Assembly: GCF_905220565.1 (NCBI RefSeq)
Contig: NC_059415.1
Coordinates: 5,447,501 to 5,511,500 of the forward strand
DNA length: 64,000 nt
Source of the DNA: Melitaea cinxia
Taxonomy: Eukaryota; Arthropoda; Insecta; Lepidoptera; Nymphalidae
Direction of reading: 5' to 3'
Positions 46,901 to 53,584 of the stretch are shown here, in pieces. Made by a program: the position numbers and the translations under genes. Below the pieces are notes generated by a model that was not told the DNA's origin, made no database searches, and saw only the letters and a program-made list of their open reading frames with translations. Position 1 is the first letter of the stretch; every line of letters begins with the position of its first letter.

Positions 46901-49900
46901 TGAGGGAGGCTCAAGAAAGAGATGACGACCTTCGGCACATCATCACATGGAAGAAACGGGGTGACGTAAAACCTATCTGGAGTGAGGTTGCACCCACTGG
47001 CGCTGTCACTAAGGCGTACTGGGCTCAATGGGACAGTCTGATACTTCAAAACGGAATACTCTACCGGAAATGGGAGAAGACTAACGGCAGAGAGTTCCAC
47101 CTTCAGATAATTGTCCCAAGAACGAGAGTACCAGATGTTCTCCGCGAAATACATGATGGCGTATCAGGAGGTCATCTAGGTGTCAAGAGGACGTTAATAA
47201 AAGTGCGAGAACGATTCTACTGGTTGCATTGTCGAGATGATGTACAGGATTGGTGCCGCAAATGTACTACATGCGCTGCTGTAAAAGGACCTCAGACCAG
47301 GAGCCGTGGGAACCTGCGGTTGTATAACGTCGGTGCACCGTGGGAACGAATTGCAGTTGACGTAGCGGGGCCATTTCCTGTAACGGAATCAGGAAACAAG
47401 TATTTTATGGTCGTCATGGACTACTTCACCAAATGGCCCGAAGTGTTCGCCATACCAAACCAAGAAGCTACAACAGTCGCTTCTAAGTTAGTCGAAGAAG
47501 TGATATGTCGCTTTGGTGTACCTCTAGAAATCCATTCTGATCAGGGCAGGAACTTCGAATCGCAAGTATTCCAGGAAGTGTGCAGAATTTTGGGTATGCA
47601 TAAGACGAGGACCACCGCGTACCGTCCACAGTCTGATGGAATGGTTGAGAGATTTAACCAGACCCTTGAGAGGCATTTAGCGAAATTGGTAGACGACAAA
47701 CAAAAAGATTGGGACAAGTATATACCGCTCTTCCTTCTGTCGTACCGAACCGCCGAGCATGAGAGCATAAAAGCTACCCCGGCGTATGTCAATTACGGTA
47801 GAGAATTACGAATACCAGTAGACCTATTGACTGGAGGGTCACCGGAGGAACCAAATACCGTACAAGACTATGTCAGCGATTTAAGGGAAAAAATGCGCTA
47901 TATACACGCCTTGGTTCGGGAAAATGGTTTACAGTCAAGTGAGAACATGAAAACCCGATACGACCGGAAATCGAACACGAGCGGCTTCAAGGAAGGGTCA
48001 CTGGTGTGGCTGCATAACCCAACCCGCCGGAAAGGGAAATCTCCAAAGTTGCAGACCAAGTGGGACGGTCCATACAAAGTGGTTACCCGACTGAATGATG
48101 TGACTTACAGGATTCAAAAGCAACCAAGAGGGGCATTCAAAGTGGTACACCTAGACCGTTTGGCGCGTTACCATGGCAGTAACAACGATGCTCGGGACGA
48201 GCATCTCTAAGAGGGGAGTAGTGTTACGAACACTCGAAGAAACTAGCGCCATCTAGCGGCAACCATTGAAACCACACAAAGACAGAGACCGCATGAAACT
48301 CTCTACTCAATACTAGATGGCGTTAGAGGAACTACTGTGGAACTTTGTAGAAGTATAGTCTCGAAAACCGGGCACATGCGCGAACTTTCCAGAATGGTCT
48401 GGGCCTCGTGTCGGCCGATATAAATAGCCGCAGGGAGGCGAGCGAGTACAGTTCAGTTTGAGCGATCTTCGAGGCGACTTCAAGAGTGAAAACTAGTGAT
48501 CAAGAGTGGTACCAGTGAAACCTACGACATTGGCTACGACTGAGGACATCGTGAGTGCTTAGTGTTTGAACTTAGTGCTTAGTGTTTGAACCTAGTGCTT
48601 TGTGTTGGACCTAGTGCTAGTGAATAAAGTCTTGAAAAGAGTCAGCAGGTCTTTCTCTCCAAATCCTTCGAACCCTAACACGTAACAATATAAAATTCTC
48701 CTGTCACAGTGTTAGAGGCCAAACTCCCCAAAAACGACTTGACAAATTTTTATTAAAATATTTATGCATATTTGTTAGGTCTGAGAATTGGTCGTAAACT
48801 ATTTTTAAACCTCAAGTTATAAGAACCCATCCCAATTTTTTTTTATTATGATTTTTTTATATTTTGATATTGAAAAATACATACAACCCTAAATTTTCAC
48901 CTTTTTACTACCAGCCCCTATTTTATAATCGCATTTAGCGGCAAAAGAATATTTGATCAGCTAGTACTATTATATGTAACAAAAAATATAGCAAATACAT
49001 TTACTATTAATTCTTGATAATATAATTCAACTATTAAAAGAAAAGTAAGAGAAAAACTACACTACTACTATAATAATAATAAACAGTCTTACCATTTCTA
49101 AATCAATGAGTTTTCCCTTTTCTTGTTCTAGAAGTTGATCTAAGTTTTTCTTTTTCTTGTTAGCCTGTGATATGTCTGCTTGTACTGTGACAGTTTTTCG
49201 TTTACACACCTGCAGTTTTTCACCTATTTCGTCTTTTTTCATTTGAAGTTCATCATATTTTCTGTTAAAAAATCAATATTTTTTTAACTAAACTTTTAAG
49301 AACATATAGTTTAACTTAGGAATGTTAATTTATGTACCTATAATAAAATTCTCCTATGTATGACAGTATTTCTTTATGACTTGTAATATTTGCCCACAAG
49401 GTGAATATAAAATTTGGATATAGGTTGGTGTCTCGTTAGACTTCAAATTGCACGAGCTAAACTCAAAAAAAAAAAAAAACTCAAATATACGTAGAAAAAT
49501 ATAGGATAAAATGGAATGTAGCTTAATTGAATGCATATGATAAGAATACTATCATATGACAGATATAAGTATGTAGACTGCATAGAAATAATTGTTTGAA
49601 CAGAATCGAAAAAAAAAAACCTTATTGACATACTCAACGCCAAGTAAATACAAATTATTAAAGATACTTGAAAAATTAGATGTCTGTTCTCGCGCAAATT
49701 TAAATGGGATCACATGGTCAGCTTATCTAATATAAAAAGATTTATCGAAATCATTACACCCAGTAGAAATCTATGACGTATACAATATAAAAAAAAAAAT
49801 ATTTAAAAAAAATTACAATCAAGTTGAGATTTTTTTTTGTCGGTTAAAAACCAACAGACTTAATAAATAGAAGGTTGACAATAAGATATATGGTTGTTTA

Positions 49901-52900
49901 GAAAAATAAAAAACTTTAACTCACCTTGTACCATTTTTCAGTTCTGTAGTCTTTTCCTGTAATTCTTCTTTAACTTTAGTTAGCTTTTCGTCAATTTTCG
50001 CTAAAACATCTTTTAATTCTTCTAGTTCTTTAGTTTTATTTTCTATTATTTTGTTAGTTTCGTGTCTGAAATAATCGTAAATTTTATTTCATGTACATCA
50101 AATAATATTTTATTACAAATTATATATTTTACAAAGAATAAAAAGATATAATAATAGTAATTAAAAATATTTTTATATATATTTTACACACTATTTTAAA
50201 TGACAACTTATTATTTTAAATAGTAGGTAATTAAATATATCCATGTAAAAGAAAAAAATTGAACAAATTTAATCAAAATTAATAATCAAAATAATAAAAG
50301 TACCCAAATTTAAGATTTTGCTTACTCTAAAAACAATAATAATTAATAATCTTGTATGTCCTAAGGTTGGCTGGTAGAGAATGCTTTTAGCAATAAGCCT
50401 GCCTTTTGTACAATTCTTTAATGTATTGTGCAACAAAGTAGTAATAAATAAATAATAACTTACATATATTTTTGTAATAAGGTATTCCTGGTTCTGAGAG
50501 CAACGTTGGTCAAATTCATAAGTTCAACCGCTTCACGCATTGGAGTTTCCAGTTTCTGTTTTTCTTGTTCGACAAGACGTACTCTATTTAGTTTTTCTTT
50601 ACGCATTTCACTGTATTCTTCTACTTTCACAGAGAGTTTTTCTATTGGTTCCTGTAAGAATAAAATGTAAAATATTTTTATAGTACAGTTACTAGTAGTT
50701 GAATAAAAAGTAAAGAATTATTAATTATTTCTAACAACCACTCTGGTGTAGTGGTGCGAGTACCATGTACTCTCCTAAACACGGTTTTCTCCTAAAAATG
50801 GTTTGCAGGATCGATTTCTGCTGTTGATGGATGTTTTGTATTTGTGCAAATACATCTTTTTAGTTTGTTGTCTGTCGGAGAGCTCGTTAAGCCGTCTGTT
50901 CCAGTTGTTATCATGTATACCTGATAGCGATCATTACCCATAGTAGGAAATATATCCGCTAACACACAGTGAAGTAGAATGGTGGATTAAGCTCCGATCC
51001 TTCTCCTACATGTAGAAAGAGACCTACGCCCAGCAGTGGAATATTACAGGATGAAGCGTATTGTTAAAAATAGCAAAGTATATAGATTTATAAGATCTTG
51101 AGTAACTGCAGTAAATAATTGTTAACTAATTATCTTTATAGCAGTTTTTTTAAATTATTTCATTTTAATAAGTAAACTTGTAAATATTTTACCTTATATC
51201 TTGAAGTACCAATGATATCTTCCAAATATTCCAGCATTCCGGACTCGTGTTCTGTTAATGCCTTTGGTTTCATCATTGCTATTTGTTCGACTTCACCCTG
51301 GGAACACAAAAACATAATTTGTGAACTCACTATTTACTATTGAATTACCAAACAAATAAAGAAGTAAGAAAATATCAAAAAAAAAAAATTAAACATTTCC
51401 ATTTAAAAAAACTTAATATCCAAAAAAAAACACCAACAAACTGCATATTTATATTATTTCACCTCTCTCTCACCCTCTTAATACCTAAAGCTCATTGAAA
51501 TGTGTTAAGAGACTGATACCATTTATGCTCTAAATCTATACTAATATTATAAAGTATGTAACTTGGTACTATAAGTTTATAACTTGGTTTGTATGTAGGG
51601 GGTAATCTTCGCAAATACTGATCCGATCATGAAAATTCTTTCACTAACAGAAAGCTACACTATTCAGGAGTGACATAGGCTATATTTTATTTTAATTGAA
51701 CAAAAAAAGTAAATAAGAAAAAGATTAAAATATAATATCAAAATGGTAATCGTCTATCGACTTTTTCTCGATTTTTGATAGATGGCGTTGGAGCAACATA
51801 TTATTTATTTAAGTGCTATAAAATTTGTTCTTTAAAGTATGTTATTTGGTTCTGTAATTGAAAATAATAAATACACGGGAGCAACATATTATTTATTTAA
51901 GTGCTATAAAATTTGTTCTTTAAAGTATGTTATTTTGGTTAATATAATAATAATGAACGCCCAACAAAGTGGGCACGGGTCGGCTAGTATAGTATAAAGG
52001 CATGTATGTATAAACAATTTTCATTAATGCAACTTATGTAATCAAATAAATATTCAATTAAATACATATTATTAGTGTTAGCTCGAAAAGTAATTATCAG
52101 AATTTGATCAAATTAAAATGAGACCATATGGGAATCACTAGCTATCAGGTAAATAATTATCAAAATTTTTACAACAATGAAAAAAGTTAAATTTTTTAAC
52201 AGTAATTTGGCTATATGGGTTTGAGGTATCAATTCATTTTGATAAAAAGAGTCGCTTGCCCAAACTAGATTTAGAATCCCTACTCTAGAATGTACTAAGA
52301 TAATAGTTTAAAATGTATATTTACCTGTAAGATCAAAAATCTATTATGATCTAAATCAATCCCGTGTGACCTTAGCATTTTAGCCACTTCTTTGAACTGT
52401 ACTCTACGTCCGTTTAAAGTATAATGTGAGGAATTATCTTTGAATGCCATTCTTGATACAACTATCTCACTATTGGGAACAACTGTGAAGTCTTCTCCTT
52501 CCTGAAACATTGAAAATTAATGATAATTTAATTAGTAAATACATATATTTCTCATTAGATTTTATTATATAATTAATTATAGTATTTAGCAACTGAAAGA
52601 AGTTTAATAACAAAAATCTAGTGTTTGATGGTGAACATTAAAATAAATTTAACAATAACAAATTAAAATAAAAACATATCATTTTATATACTATTATAGG
52701 TACAACATATTACTTTATCTAAAACGAATGCAACATCTTTAAAATTAGAAAAATATTTCTGCTATTGTAACACAGTTGGAAACCATTAATCAAAATTGAT
52801 GAACAATATTGGATAAGTAGAAAATAAAATAATACCCCATCAATAATCTGACAGAAGTGAACTGCGACACATGCACTGGTTATATTTGGAAACTTGCTTG

Positions 52901-53584
52901 AAGAATGAATAAGAACCGATATCTTCTTAGACCTGATCTTGGTTGCTCGATACCCAAACACAAACAACATGGAATCAATCACATTGCTCTTGCCACTACC
53001 ATTTGGACCGATGATAGCTGTGAAACTCTGTAAATGTAATTTTTATTTCATCATTATCATCATCACTCCAGCCTATAACAATCCACAGCTTGACATAGGC
53101 CTTCACAAGTTCGCGCCAAAAATAGCGCGAAATCATGTGTTATGTGAAAACACATGATTTCGCGCAATATTTATTTATATGTTATTAATTATATGTCTTA
53201 TGACATTGAACTTAATTCCTTTGTTTTAATCACTTGTTAAAAAATACGATCTTTTACACACTATAAATACAAATTAGAAAAAATAAAACAGTACAATACC
53301 TTATGAAAGGGTCCTAAAGTTTGTACGCCAGCGTAACTTTTAAAGTTTTCGTTTACAATGTGAGTTATAATCAATCTAGGCCCAGTTGTATCAAATGTTA
53401 GAGCAGGCTTAGGCGCCGGAGGTATATAGATATCGCCTATACGTACTCCACCTTCTTCGTCGTCAGATATGTGATCTATTTCTCCGATATCATCGTTATA
53501 ACCATTCTGAGCACTAGATTGACCGGGATTTTCATCAATCTCCATTGGTTCTTCTTCTCCCCTTTTCTTCTTTGTTTTTTGCAT
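25734..53584 (-). CDS. SMC4: SMC4, condensin core ATPase (complete, 24 coding exons)
   Basis: Coding exons in gene order: 53300-53584, 52836-53027, 52325-52501, 51193-51297, 50464-50651, 49925-50065, 49093-49261, 41870-41982, 41006-41218, 40343-40465, 38861-38978, 37799-38001, 36489-36673, 35561-35681, 34646-34787, 34359-34487, 33683-33840, 33294-33432, 32332-32511, 31345-31527, 28396-28525, 27520-27637, 26714-26897, 25734-25895. All junctions are GT-AG and in phase; total 1285 aa (human 1288). SMC4 pairs with SMC2 in condensin to compact mitotic chromosomes. Head motifs: RLIITHIVNENFKSYAG, Walker A GPNGSGKS (102-109), RSHGIDLDHNRFLILQGEVE, signature LSGGEKT (1185-1191), Walker B LYVMDEIDAALD (1209-1220). 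Coiled-coil exons flank a hinge at about 585-740 (SGRLPGIFGRLGDLGGIDAK ... GTMSGGG). The introns hold most of the window's transposons, including a complete LTR element in intron 7. Confidence 0.95.
26055..26400 (-). repeat. Dispersed repeat family G, copy 2 (SMC4 intron 23)
   Basis: It is inverted relative to the copy at 17930-18203: 'ctaaggttaagatgtttgcc', 'caacgtcaacatgattgac' and 'gcgaattatttgcatgggca'. It is the longest of the three copies. Confidence 0.65.
26945..27172 (-). repeat. Dispersed repeat family A (SMC4 intron 22)
   Basis: It shares 'aaccaccccctctcttcccg', 'gcgactaagggataacacag' and 'gaagacgggcagcagggtc' with the copy at 18415-18714 but lacks the last ~90 bp of it. Confidence 0.65.
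27990..28175. repeat. Half copy of the tRNA-like inverted-end element
   Basis: It reads 'ttccagcggggatcgaacct', 'tctccgactgaccgtgtcgg' and 'tgctctagccaattatgc', then the internal 'cgtggcgccgtctatagtg'. It corresponds, inverted, to the right two-thirds of the element at 17422-17686; the other tRNA-like arm is missing. It lies in SMC4 intron 21. Confidence 0.55.
28690..29995 (+). mobile_element. RTE-type LINE, 5'-truncated (SMC4 intron 20)
   Basis: It starts with RT motif A remnants ('gtggactataagaaggcctt' = VDYKKAFDS in one frame), then an open stretch at 28872-29255 with RGVRQLDVISPKLFTAALK and RFADDVVLMAE. Thumb and C-terminal sequence follow with stops. The end reads 'ttaggggaggcttatgctca' and 'gcagagggcgtccgtg', then GATGAT repeats at about 29985-30003, a typical RTE tail. 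It is antisense to SMC4. Confidence 0.75.
28872..29255 (+). pseudogene. RTE reverse transcriptase fragment with FADD box
   Basis: This 127-codon open stretch contains RT motifs B and C (RFADDVVLMAE) and thumb sequence ending DHYIYLG before a TAG. Upstream motif A is in another frame with stops, and the endonuclease is absent. Q-L replaces the usual G-D in the RQGD-like box (RGVRQLDVIS). It is an inactive fragment. Confidence 0.7.
30060..30715 (+). repeat. Dispersed repeat family H, longest copy (SMC4 intron 20)
   Basis: It begins 'gtttgcaaaaaaccgacttc', repeats its internal modules two to three times ('aaaatcggtacacccagtaa', 'aaaatcggtatatccagtaa', 'gaaatcggtccacccggtca'), and ends with two copies of 'cctccttttttggaagtcgg'. 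The internal repetition suggests tandem or nested insertion of the family. Confidence 0.6.
30800..31030 (-). repeat. Dispersed repeat family F (SMC4 intron 20)
   Basis: Inverse of the copy at 18990-19275: 'ctccctctcaactgccgttc', 'acacttttcgtaacgttctc' and 'catttaccagcttactcccc'. Confidence 0.6.
31747..32012 (-). repeat. Dispersed repeat family A inserted in another repeat (SMC4 intron 19)
   Basis: A family-A copy ('ggcgactaagggataataca' to 'gtggactgcgataggct') interrupts an insect repeat that starts 'tatataaaattctcgtgtca' at 31690 and resumes 'aatactcctctgaaatggct' at 32028. The host repeat ends near a 15-base G run at 32131-32145. Confidence 0.6.
32131..32145 (+). repeat. Homopolymer run of 15 G
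   Basis: Fifteen consecutive G on the plus strand (C in the SMC4 sense strand), inside SMC4 intron 19. It is striking in AT-rich DNA, sits at the end of a transposon-derived repeat, and is prone to length change. Confidence 0.9.
32785..32970 (+). repeat. Dispersed repeat family F (SMC4 intron 18)
   Basis: It shares 'gtaagctggtgaatgcgtga', 'cgagagcgttacgaaaagta' and 'gagacgaacggaagttaaaa' with the copy at 18990-19275. Confidence 0.6.
33531..33646 (+). repeat. Dispersed repeat family A, fragment (SMC4 intron 17)
   Basis: It contains 'cacttcagcctatagcagtt', 'cctctacaagttcgcgcc' and 'tagtcactgcgctggtaagg', the opposite-orientation end of family A. Confidence 0.6.
33935..34160 (+). repeat. Minisatellite of about 39-bp units (SMC4 intron 16)
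   Basis: Roughly five to six degenerate units are built on 'gatcacagagattggcaatc' followed by 'acagattggtgta'. Unit length is near 39 bp, a multiple of three, so two plus-strand frames stay open through it by chance. It is antisense to the gene and is not a coding exon. A short SINE scrap follows at 34192-34246. Confidence 0.7.
34874..35373 (+). repeat. 500-bp GAA-rich purine tract (SMC4 intron 14)
   Basis: GAA units are mixed with GAGGAA, GGAGAA and GACGAA variants. The first 250 bp or so (up to 35126) is pure purine; GAC interruptions occur at 35127-35253; a pure (GAA)n of about 40 units closes it (35254-35373). On the SMC4 sense strand it is a TTC/CTT pyrimidine tract upstream of exon 15. 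Long poly-Glu/poly-Lys and poly-Ser/poly-Phe frames through it are artefacts. Confidence 0.95.
35695..35915 (+). repeat. Dispersed repeat family A (SMC4 intron 13)
   Basis: Starting 14 bp upstream (gene sense) of exon 14, it reads 'cagtccactgctggacata', 'tagtcaccacgctgggcagg', 'gaagacgctgctgcccgtct' and 'ggttatcccgccaccggtcg'. It lies against the acceptor side of SMC4 exon 14. Confidence 0.65.
35955..36165 (+). repeat. LINE 3'-end fragment (SMC4 intron 13)
   Basis: It reads 'gaagaccttccccatcggtt', 'gcaggaccggacggagtgg' and 'agagggcctatgttcagcag', matching the last part of the RTE LINE at 28690-29995. A further LINE scrap ('cttgatggtaagtggttacc') follows at 36230-36310. Confidence 0.55.
36974..37475 (+). 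repeat. Dispersed repeat family H, interrupted by a MITE
   Basis: Family-H sequence runs 36974-37109 ('aaaccgacttcaattacatt') and resumes at 37366-37475 ('atgtaagtggggccatatga' ... 'aacctcctcc'). The MITE at 37110-37365 is inserted between. It lies in SMC4 intron 12. Confidence 0.6.
37110..37365 (-). mobile_element. MITE with TCGACACC ends, copy 1 (SMC4 intron 12)
   Basis: Its ends are TCGACACCAGCAAGTTATAC (37110) and TATAAATTGTTGGTGTCGA (to 37365), inverted repeats extending about 30 bp. A second copy of nearly equal length in opposite orientation lies at 41405-41659. No coding capacity. It is nested in a family-H repeat, so it is younger than that. Confidence 0.7.
39240..39560 (+). repeat. 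Insect dispersed repeat ending 'gccgagtcagctagt' (SMC4 intron 10)
   Basis: It begins 'ctataatataaaaatgagtc', continues 'ctcgagaacggttggaccg' and 'aagtacgaggatggttctta', and ends 'cgccgagtcagctagt'. Similar-format repeats occur at 15360-15535 and 51530-51990. Confidence 0.5.
40735..40945 (-). repeat. Dispersed repeat family F (SMC4 intron 9)
   Basis: Inverse of the family at 18990-19275: 'agtgtgctttagaccacaca', 'ctccctctcaacttccgttc' and 'gtaacgctctcgtcaggcat'. It ends about 60 bp from SMC4 exon 9. Confidence 0.6.
41378..41735 (+). repeat. SINE copy split by a MITE (SMC4 intron 8)
   Basis: SINE sequence 'gtctgtcgtggtctggtc' ends at about 41404 and resumes at 41660 with 'tgtgcttgagtattgtgtgt' and 'ggacccccgacacagg'. 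The intact version is at 23540-23640. The MITE at 41405-41659 separates them. Confidence 0.6.
41405..41659 (+). mobile_element. MITE with TCGACACC ends, copy 2 (SMC4 intron 8)
   Basis: Its ends are TCGACACCAACAATTTATAC (41405) and TATAAATTTCTGGTGTCGA (to 41659). It is inverted relative to copy 1, with about 255 bp in common. It is nested in a SINE. The two copies flank SMC4 exons 9-12. Confidence 0.7.
42592..43057 (+). repeat. 5' LTR
   Basis: It has a TATA box TATAAATA (42789-42796), an initiator-like TCAGTT (42823-42828), tandem 'tagtgcttagtgtttgaac' units at about 42925-42990, and a polyadenylation signal AATAAA (42993-42998). An inverted pair CGCCATCTA (42617-42625) / TAGATGGCG (42684-42692) lies in the U3 part. 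It terminates with CGTAACA. Confidence 0.92.
43060..43073 (+). promoter_or_regulatory. Primer-binding site
   Basis: The bases TGGTGTCGGAAGTG start two bases after the 5' LTR. TGG at this spot pairs with a tRNA CCA end, as in other LTR elements. I could not identify the tRNA from the sequence alone. Confidence 0.6.
43084..44622 (+). CDS. Gag of the LTR retrotransposon
   Basis: The ATG at 43084 opens 512 residues. Residues about 40-115 are a Pro-rich tandem repeat of heptads like QAPPTRA, coded by a GC-rich 21-bp DNA repeat. A Gln/Glu-rich coiled-coil region with repeated QKAEIR and LQESQEQ units follows. The capsid-like Gag domain is at about 275-440 (KVPPYDGTTPWNAYRQQF to EALAHALEVEAVR). A single zinc knuckle, CYKCGERGHLQFNC (CX2CX4HX4C), lies near 463-476. 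Gag binds and packages element RNA. The frame is open throughout, and the stop at 44620-44622 lies just past a slippery heptamer used to enter Pol. Confidence 0.9.
   Translation: MPLTPREDSKDFKGVRTRAQRAAEATPTGDQAPPTMDQAPPTDPIYHATPTDHAPLVPPTQAQAPPTRVQAPPTRAQAPPTRAQAPPTWTQAPPTQTQAPPTLSQAPPTGSAYLTTSTSDTVASTDSQVALQLASLIKLMELQKAEIRGALQESQEQQKAEIRALQESQEQTSLKLQESQEQQKAEIRGALQELQEQQKELQEKTLWAVKDVSDAVTKLRKDVDVVEERVTRLGLDVENVKTGLTELQKKVVRLETTGAAVSSGSTGVAQGPRVKVPPYDGTTPWNAYRQQFQTVANANGWTEEQCLTALTVALRGQALSVLEALPHTGNGFQDLMEALESRYGERHLEHVFRAQLRDRVQRSGEGLQQWALEIEKLVRKAHPGADTKMVDTNIVQAFVDGIKDLEVRAAVRLRHHTSLKEALAHALEVEAVRHDIRQTYKIREVSEEVKEVKAPTKKSYGVMCYKCGERGHLQFNCPQKETQIARMKRIEEQIEELKKQGASSPAREQGNE
44610..44616 (+). 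promoter_or_regulatory. -1 frameshift slippery site (GGGAAAC)
   Basis: GGGAAAC sits in the Gag frame as G GGA AAC, the X XXY YYZ form for -1 slippage, one codon before the Gag stop. Slipping here enters exactly the frame that encodes protease and RT. GGGAAAC is a known retroviral slippery sequence. A short GGGGC/GCCCC pairing (44636-44640 with 44664-44668) could form downstream but is weak and distant. Confidence 0.75.
44617..44936 (+). CDS. Pol part 1: aspartic protease, ended by an in-frame TAG
   Basis: Entered by -1 frameshifting. It carries the protease active site LDTGASRTIV and the downstream flap-like region, then meets TAG at 44934-44936. The next part (from 44940) is in the same frame and continues protease-type sequence (DCILGLDFM), so the stop cuts through the end of the protease domain. 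It is most simply a nonsense mutation; amber readthrough is the other reading. Confidence 0.75.
44940..46895 (+). CDS. Pol part 2: protease end, reverse transcriptase, RNase H
   Basis: In the same frame as the protease. RT domain motifs include PCSPWCSPVVLVKKKDGSTR-like sequence, VDYRRLND, FSTLDLKSGYWQ, MPFGLCNAPATF and the catalytic YLDDVIIVG. The tether and RNase H follow (RRELLAVVKTLQHF, LRTDHAALKWLL, GNADALSRR). The first RNase H acidic position, normally Asp in the TDAS-like box of gypsy elements, is Gly here (VDTGASN, codon at 46452). The frame ends at 46893-46895 before integrase, which lies in a different frame. The first in-frame ATG (44943) is not a natural start; the segment would be made by readthrough from the protease. 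Confidence 0.85.
   Translation: MDDCILGLDFMKKHNCRINVTDGVFKCGEEEIFILGGACGKVACVKKVIIPGRAEARVLVKLPTTGKKKSNRCVLIEDTPTKTSAQKLMTARTLVSGSSNAVVKVLNLDDREICLNKGDVIGKCEEVVWMKKCSSMTGADLAKSNNYELVTELLDDCKSNLTYSQSMKAKKFLQRYANIFSSHEGDLGRTSVVQHRIDTGSERPIRQRARRIPIAKEKEVEGLLEDMRRNKIIEPSASPWCSPVVLVKKKDGSTRFCVDYRRLNDVSKKDSYPLPRIDDTLDTLSGMKWFSTLDLKSGYWQVEIHPKNKEKTAFSTGKGLWQFKVMPFGLCNAPATFERLVECVLAGLVGEACLVYLDDVIIVGRDFEDHLQNLERVFAKIKGAKLKLNPKKCRLFRNKVSYLGHVISSDGIQTDPEKLEAVQKWPTPKDKTEVRAFLGLCSYYRRFVKGFSEIAKPLHRLTEDKRQFSWDGTCEDSFQKLKKHLCETPILGYPQTEGRFIVDTGASNTAIGGVLSQKQGEREVVIAYFSKSLSKPERNYCVTRRELLAVVKTLQHFNKYLIGRQFLLRTDHAALKWLLQFKNPEGQVARWIEQLQEYDFKVEHRSGKMHGNADALSRRPCSEDCKHCVKQESNEVTFKANKNKSFGYLGE
46849..48210 (+). 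CDS. Pol part 3: integrase, offset frame
   Basis: This frame is open from just after a TAA near 46848 and overlaps the RNase H frame by about 45 bp. It encodes the His-Cys zinc domain (HDGVSGGHLG ... CRKCTTC), the catalytic D, D, E residues (IAVDVAGPF, IHSDQGRNF, DGMVERFNQ) and a C-terminal GPY-type module (KWDGPYKVV). Relative to RT-RNase H it is shifted +1. In related elements Pol is one frame, so an indel is likely; a recoding event cannot be excluded. Confidence 0.85.
   Translation, partial: HLKLTRTSPLGIWESDAMREAQERDDDLRHIITWKKRGDVKPIWSEVAPTGAVTKAYWAQWDSLILQNGILYRKWEKTNGREFHLQIIVPRTRVPDVLREIHDGVSGGHLGVKRTLIKVRERFYWLHCRDDVQDWCRKCTTCAAVKGPQTRSRGNLRLYNVGAPWERIAVDVAGPFPVTESGNKYFMVVMDYFTKWPEVFAIPNQEATTVASKLVEEVICRFGVPLEIHSDQGRNFESQVFQEVCRILGMHKTRTTAYRPQSDGMVERFNQTLERHLAKLVDDKQKDWDKYIPLFLLSYRTAEHESIKATPAYVNYGRELRIPVDLLTGGSPEEPNTVQDYVSDLREKMRYIHALVRENGLQSSENMKTRYDRKSNTSGFKEGSLVWLHNPTRRKGKSPKLQTKWDGPYKVVTRLNDVTYRIQKQPRGAFKVVHLDRLARYHGSNNDARDEHL
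48209..48221 (+). promoter_or_regulatory. Polypurine tract
   Basis: The bases aagaggggagtag lie immediately before the 3' LTR, where plus-strand DNA synthesis is primed in LTR elements. Confidence 0.65.
48222..48687 (+). repeat. 3' LTR
   Basis: It matches the 5' LTR base for base by eye over 466 bp, including the TATA box (48419-48426) and AATAAA (48623-48628). It is followed by the ATAT duplication and then by an insect repeat starting 'ataaaattctcctgtcacag' (to about 48850). Confidence 0.92.
49610..49860 (+). repeat. Dispersed repeat family H, decayed copy (SMC4 intron 6)
   Basis: Weak matches: 'gtaaatacaaattattaaag', 'gatcacatggtcagcttatc', 'cattacacccagtagaaatc' and 'gagatttttttttgtcggtt'. 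Confidence 0.45.
50733..51062 (+). repeat. tRNA-derived SINE (SMC4 intron 4)
   Basis: It has 'aaccactctggtgtagtgg', 'tcggagagctcgttaagccg', 'gttatcatgtatacctgata', 'agcgatcattacccatagta' and 'cgcccagcagtggaatatta'. Same layout as 23871-24212. Confidence 0.65.
51530..51990. repeat. Insect dispersed repeat with an internal 61-bp duplication (SMC4 intron 3)
   Basis: It begins 'ctatactaatattataaag' and ends 'gtgggcacgggtcggctagt'. Inside, 51790-51850 is repeated almost exactly at 51878-51939 ('ggagcaacatattatttatt' and onward). Confidence 0.55.
53063..53142 (+). repeat. Dispersed repeat family A fragment (SMC4 intron 1)
   Basis: It contains 'cactccagcctataacaatc', 'cttcacaagttcgcgcc' and 'aaaatagcgcgaaatcatgt'. 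It sits in the short intron between SMC4 exons 1 and 2 and is followed by an inverted 'acacatgatttcgcgc' word. Confidence 0.55.

Larger units (their letters stand above)
42592..48687 (+). mobile_element. Ty3/gypsy LTR retrotransposon, full length (SMC4 intron 7)
   Basis: Two 466-bp LTRs (42592-43057, 48222-48687), identical by eye, begin TGTTACG and end CGTAACA. ATAT flanks both sides (42588-42591, 48688-48691), a 4-bp duplication typical of gypsy integration. Internal order is Gag, protease, RT, RNase H, integrase, the Ty3/gypsy order; no envelope gene is present. LTR identity implies a very recent insertion. Pol is nevertheless broken by an in-frame TAG and a frame offset (see the CDS entries). 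It is antisense to SMC4. The clade within Ty3/gypsy is not assigned. Confidence 0.95.
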
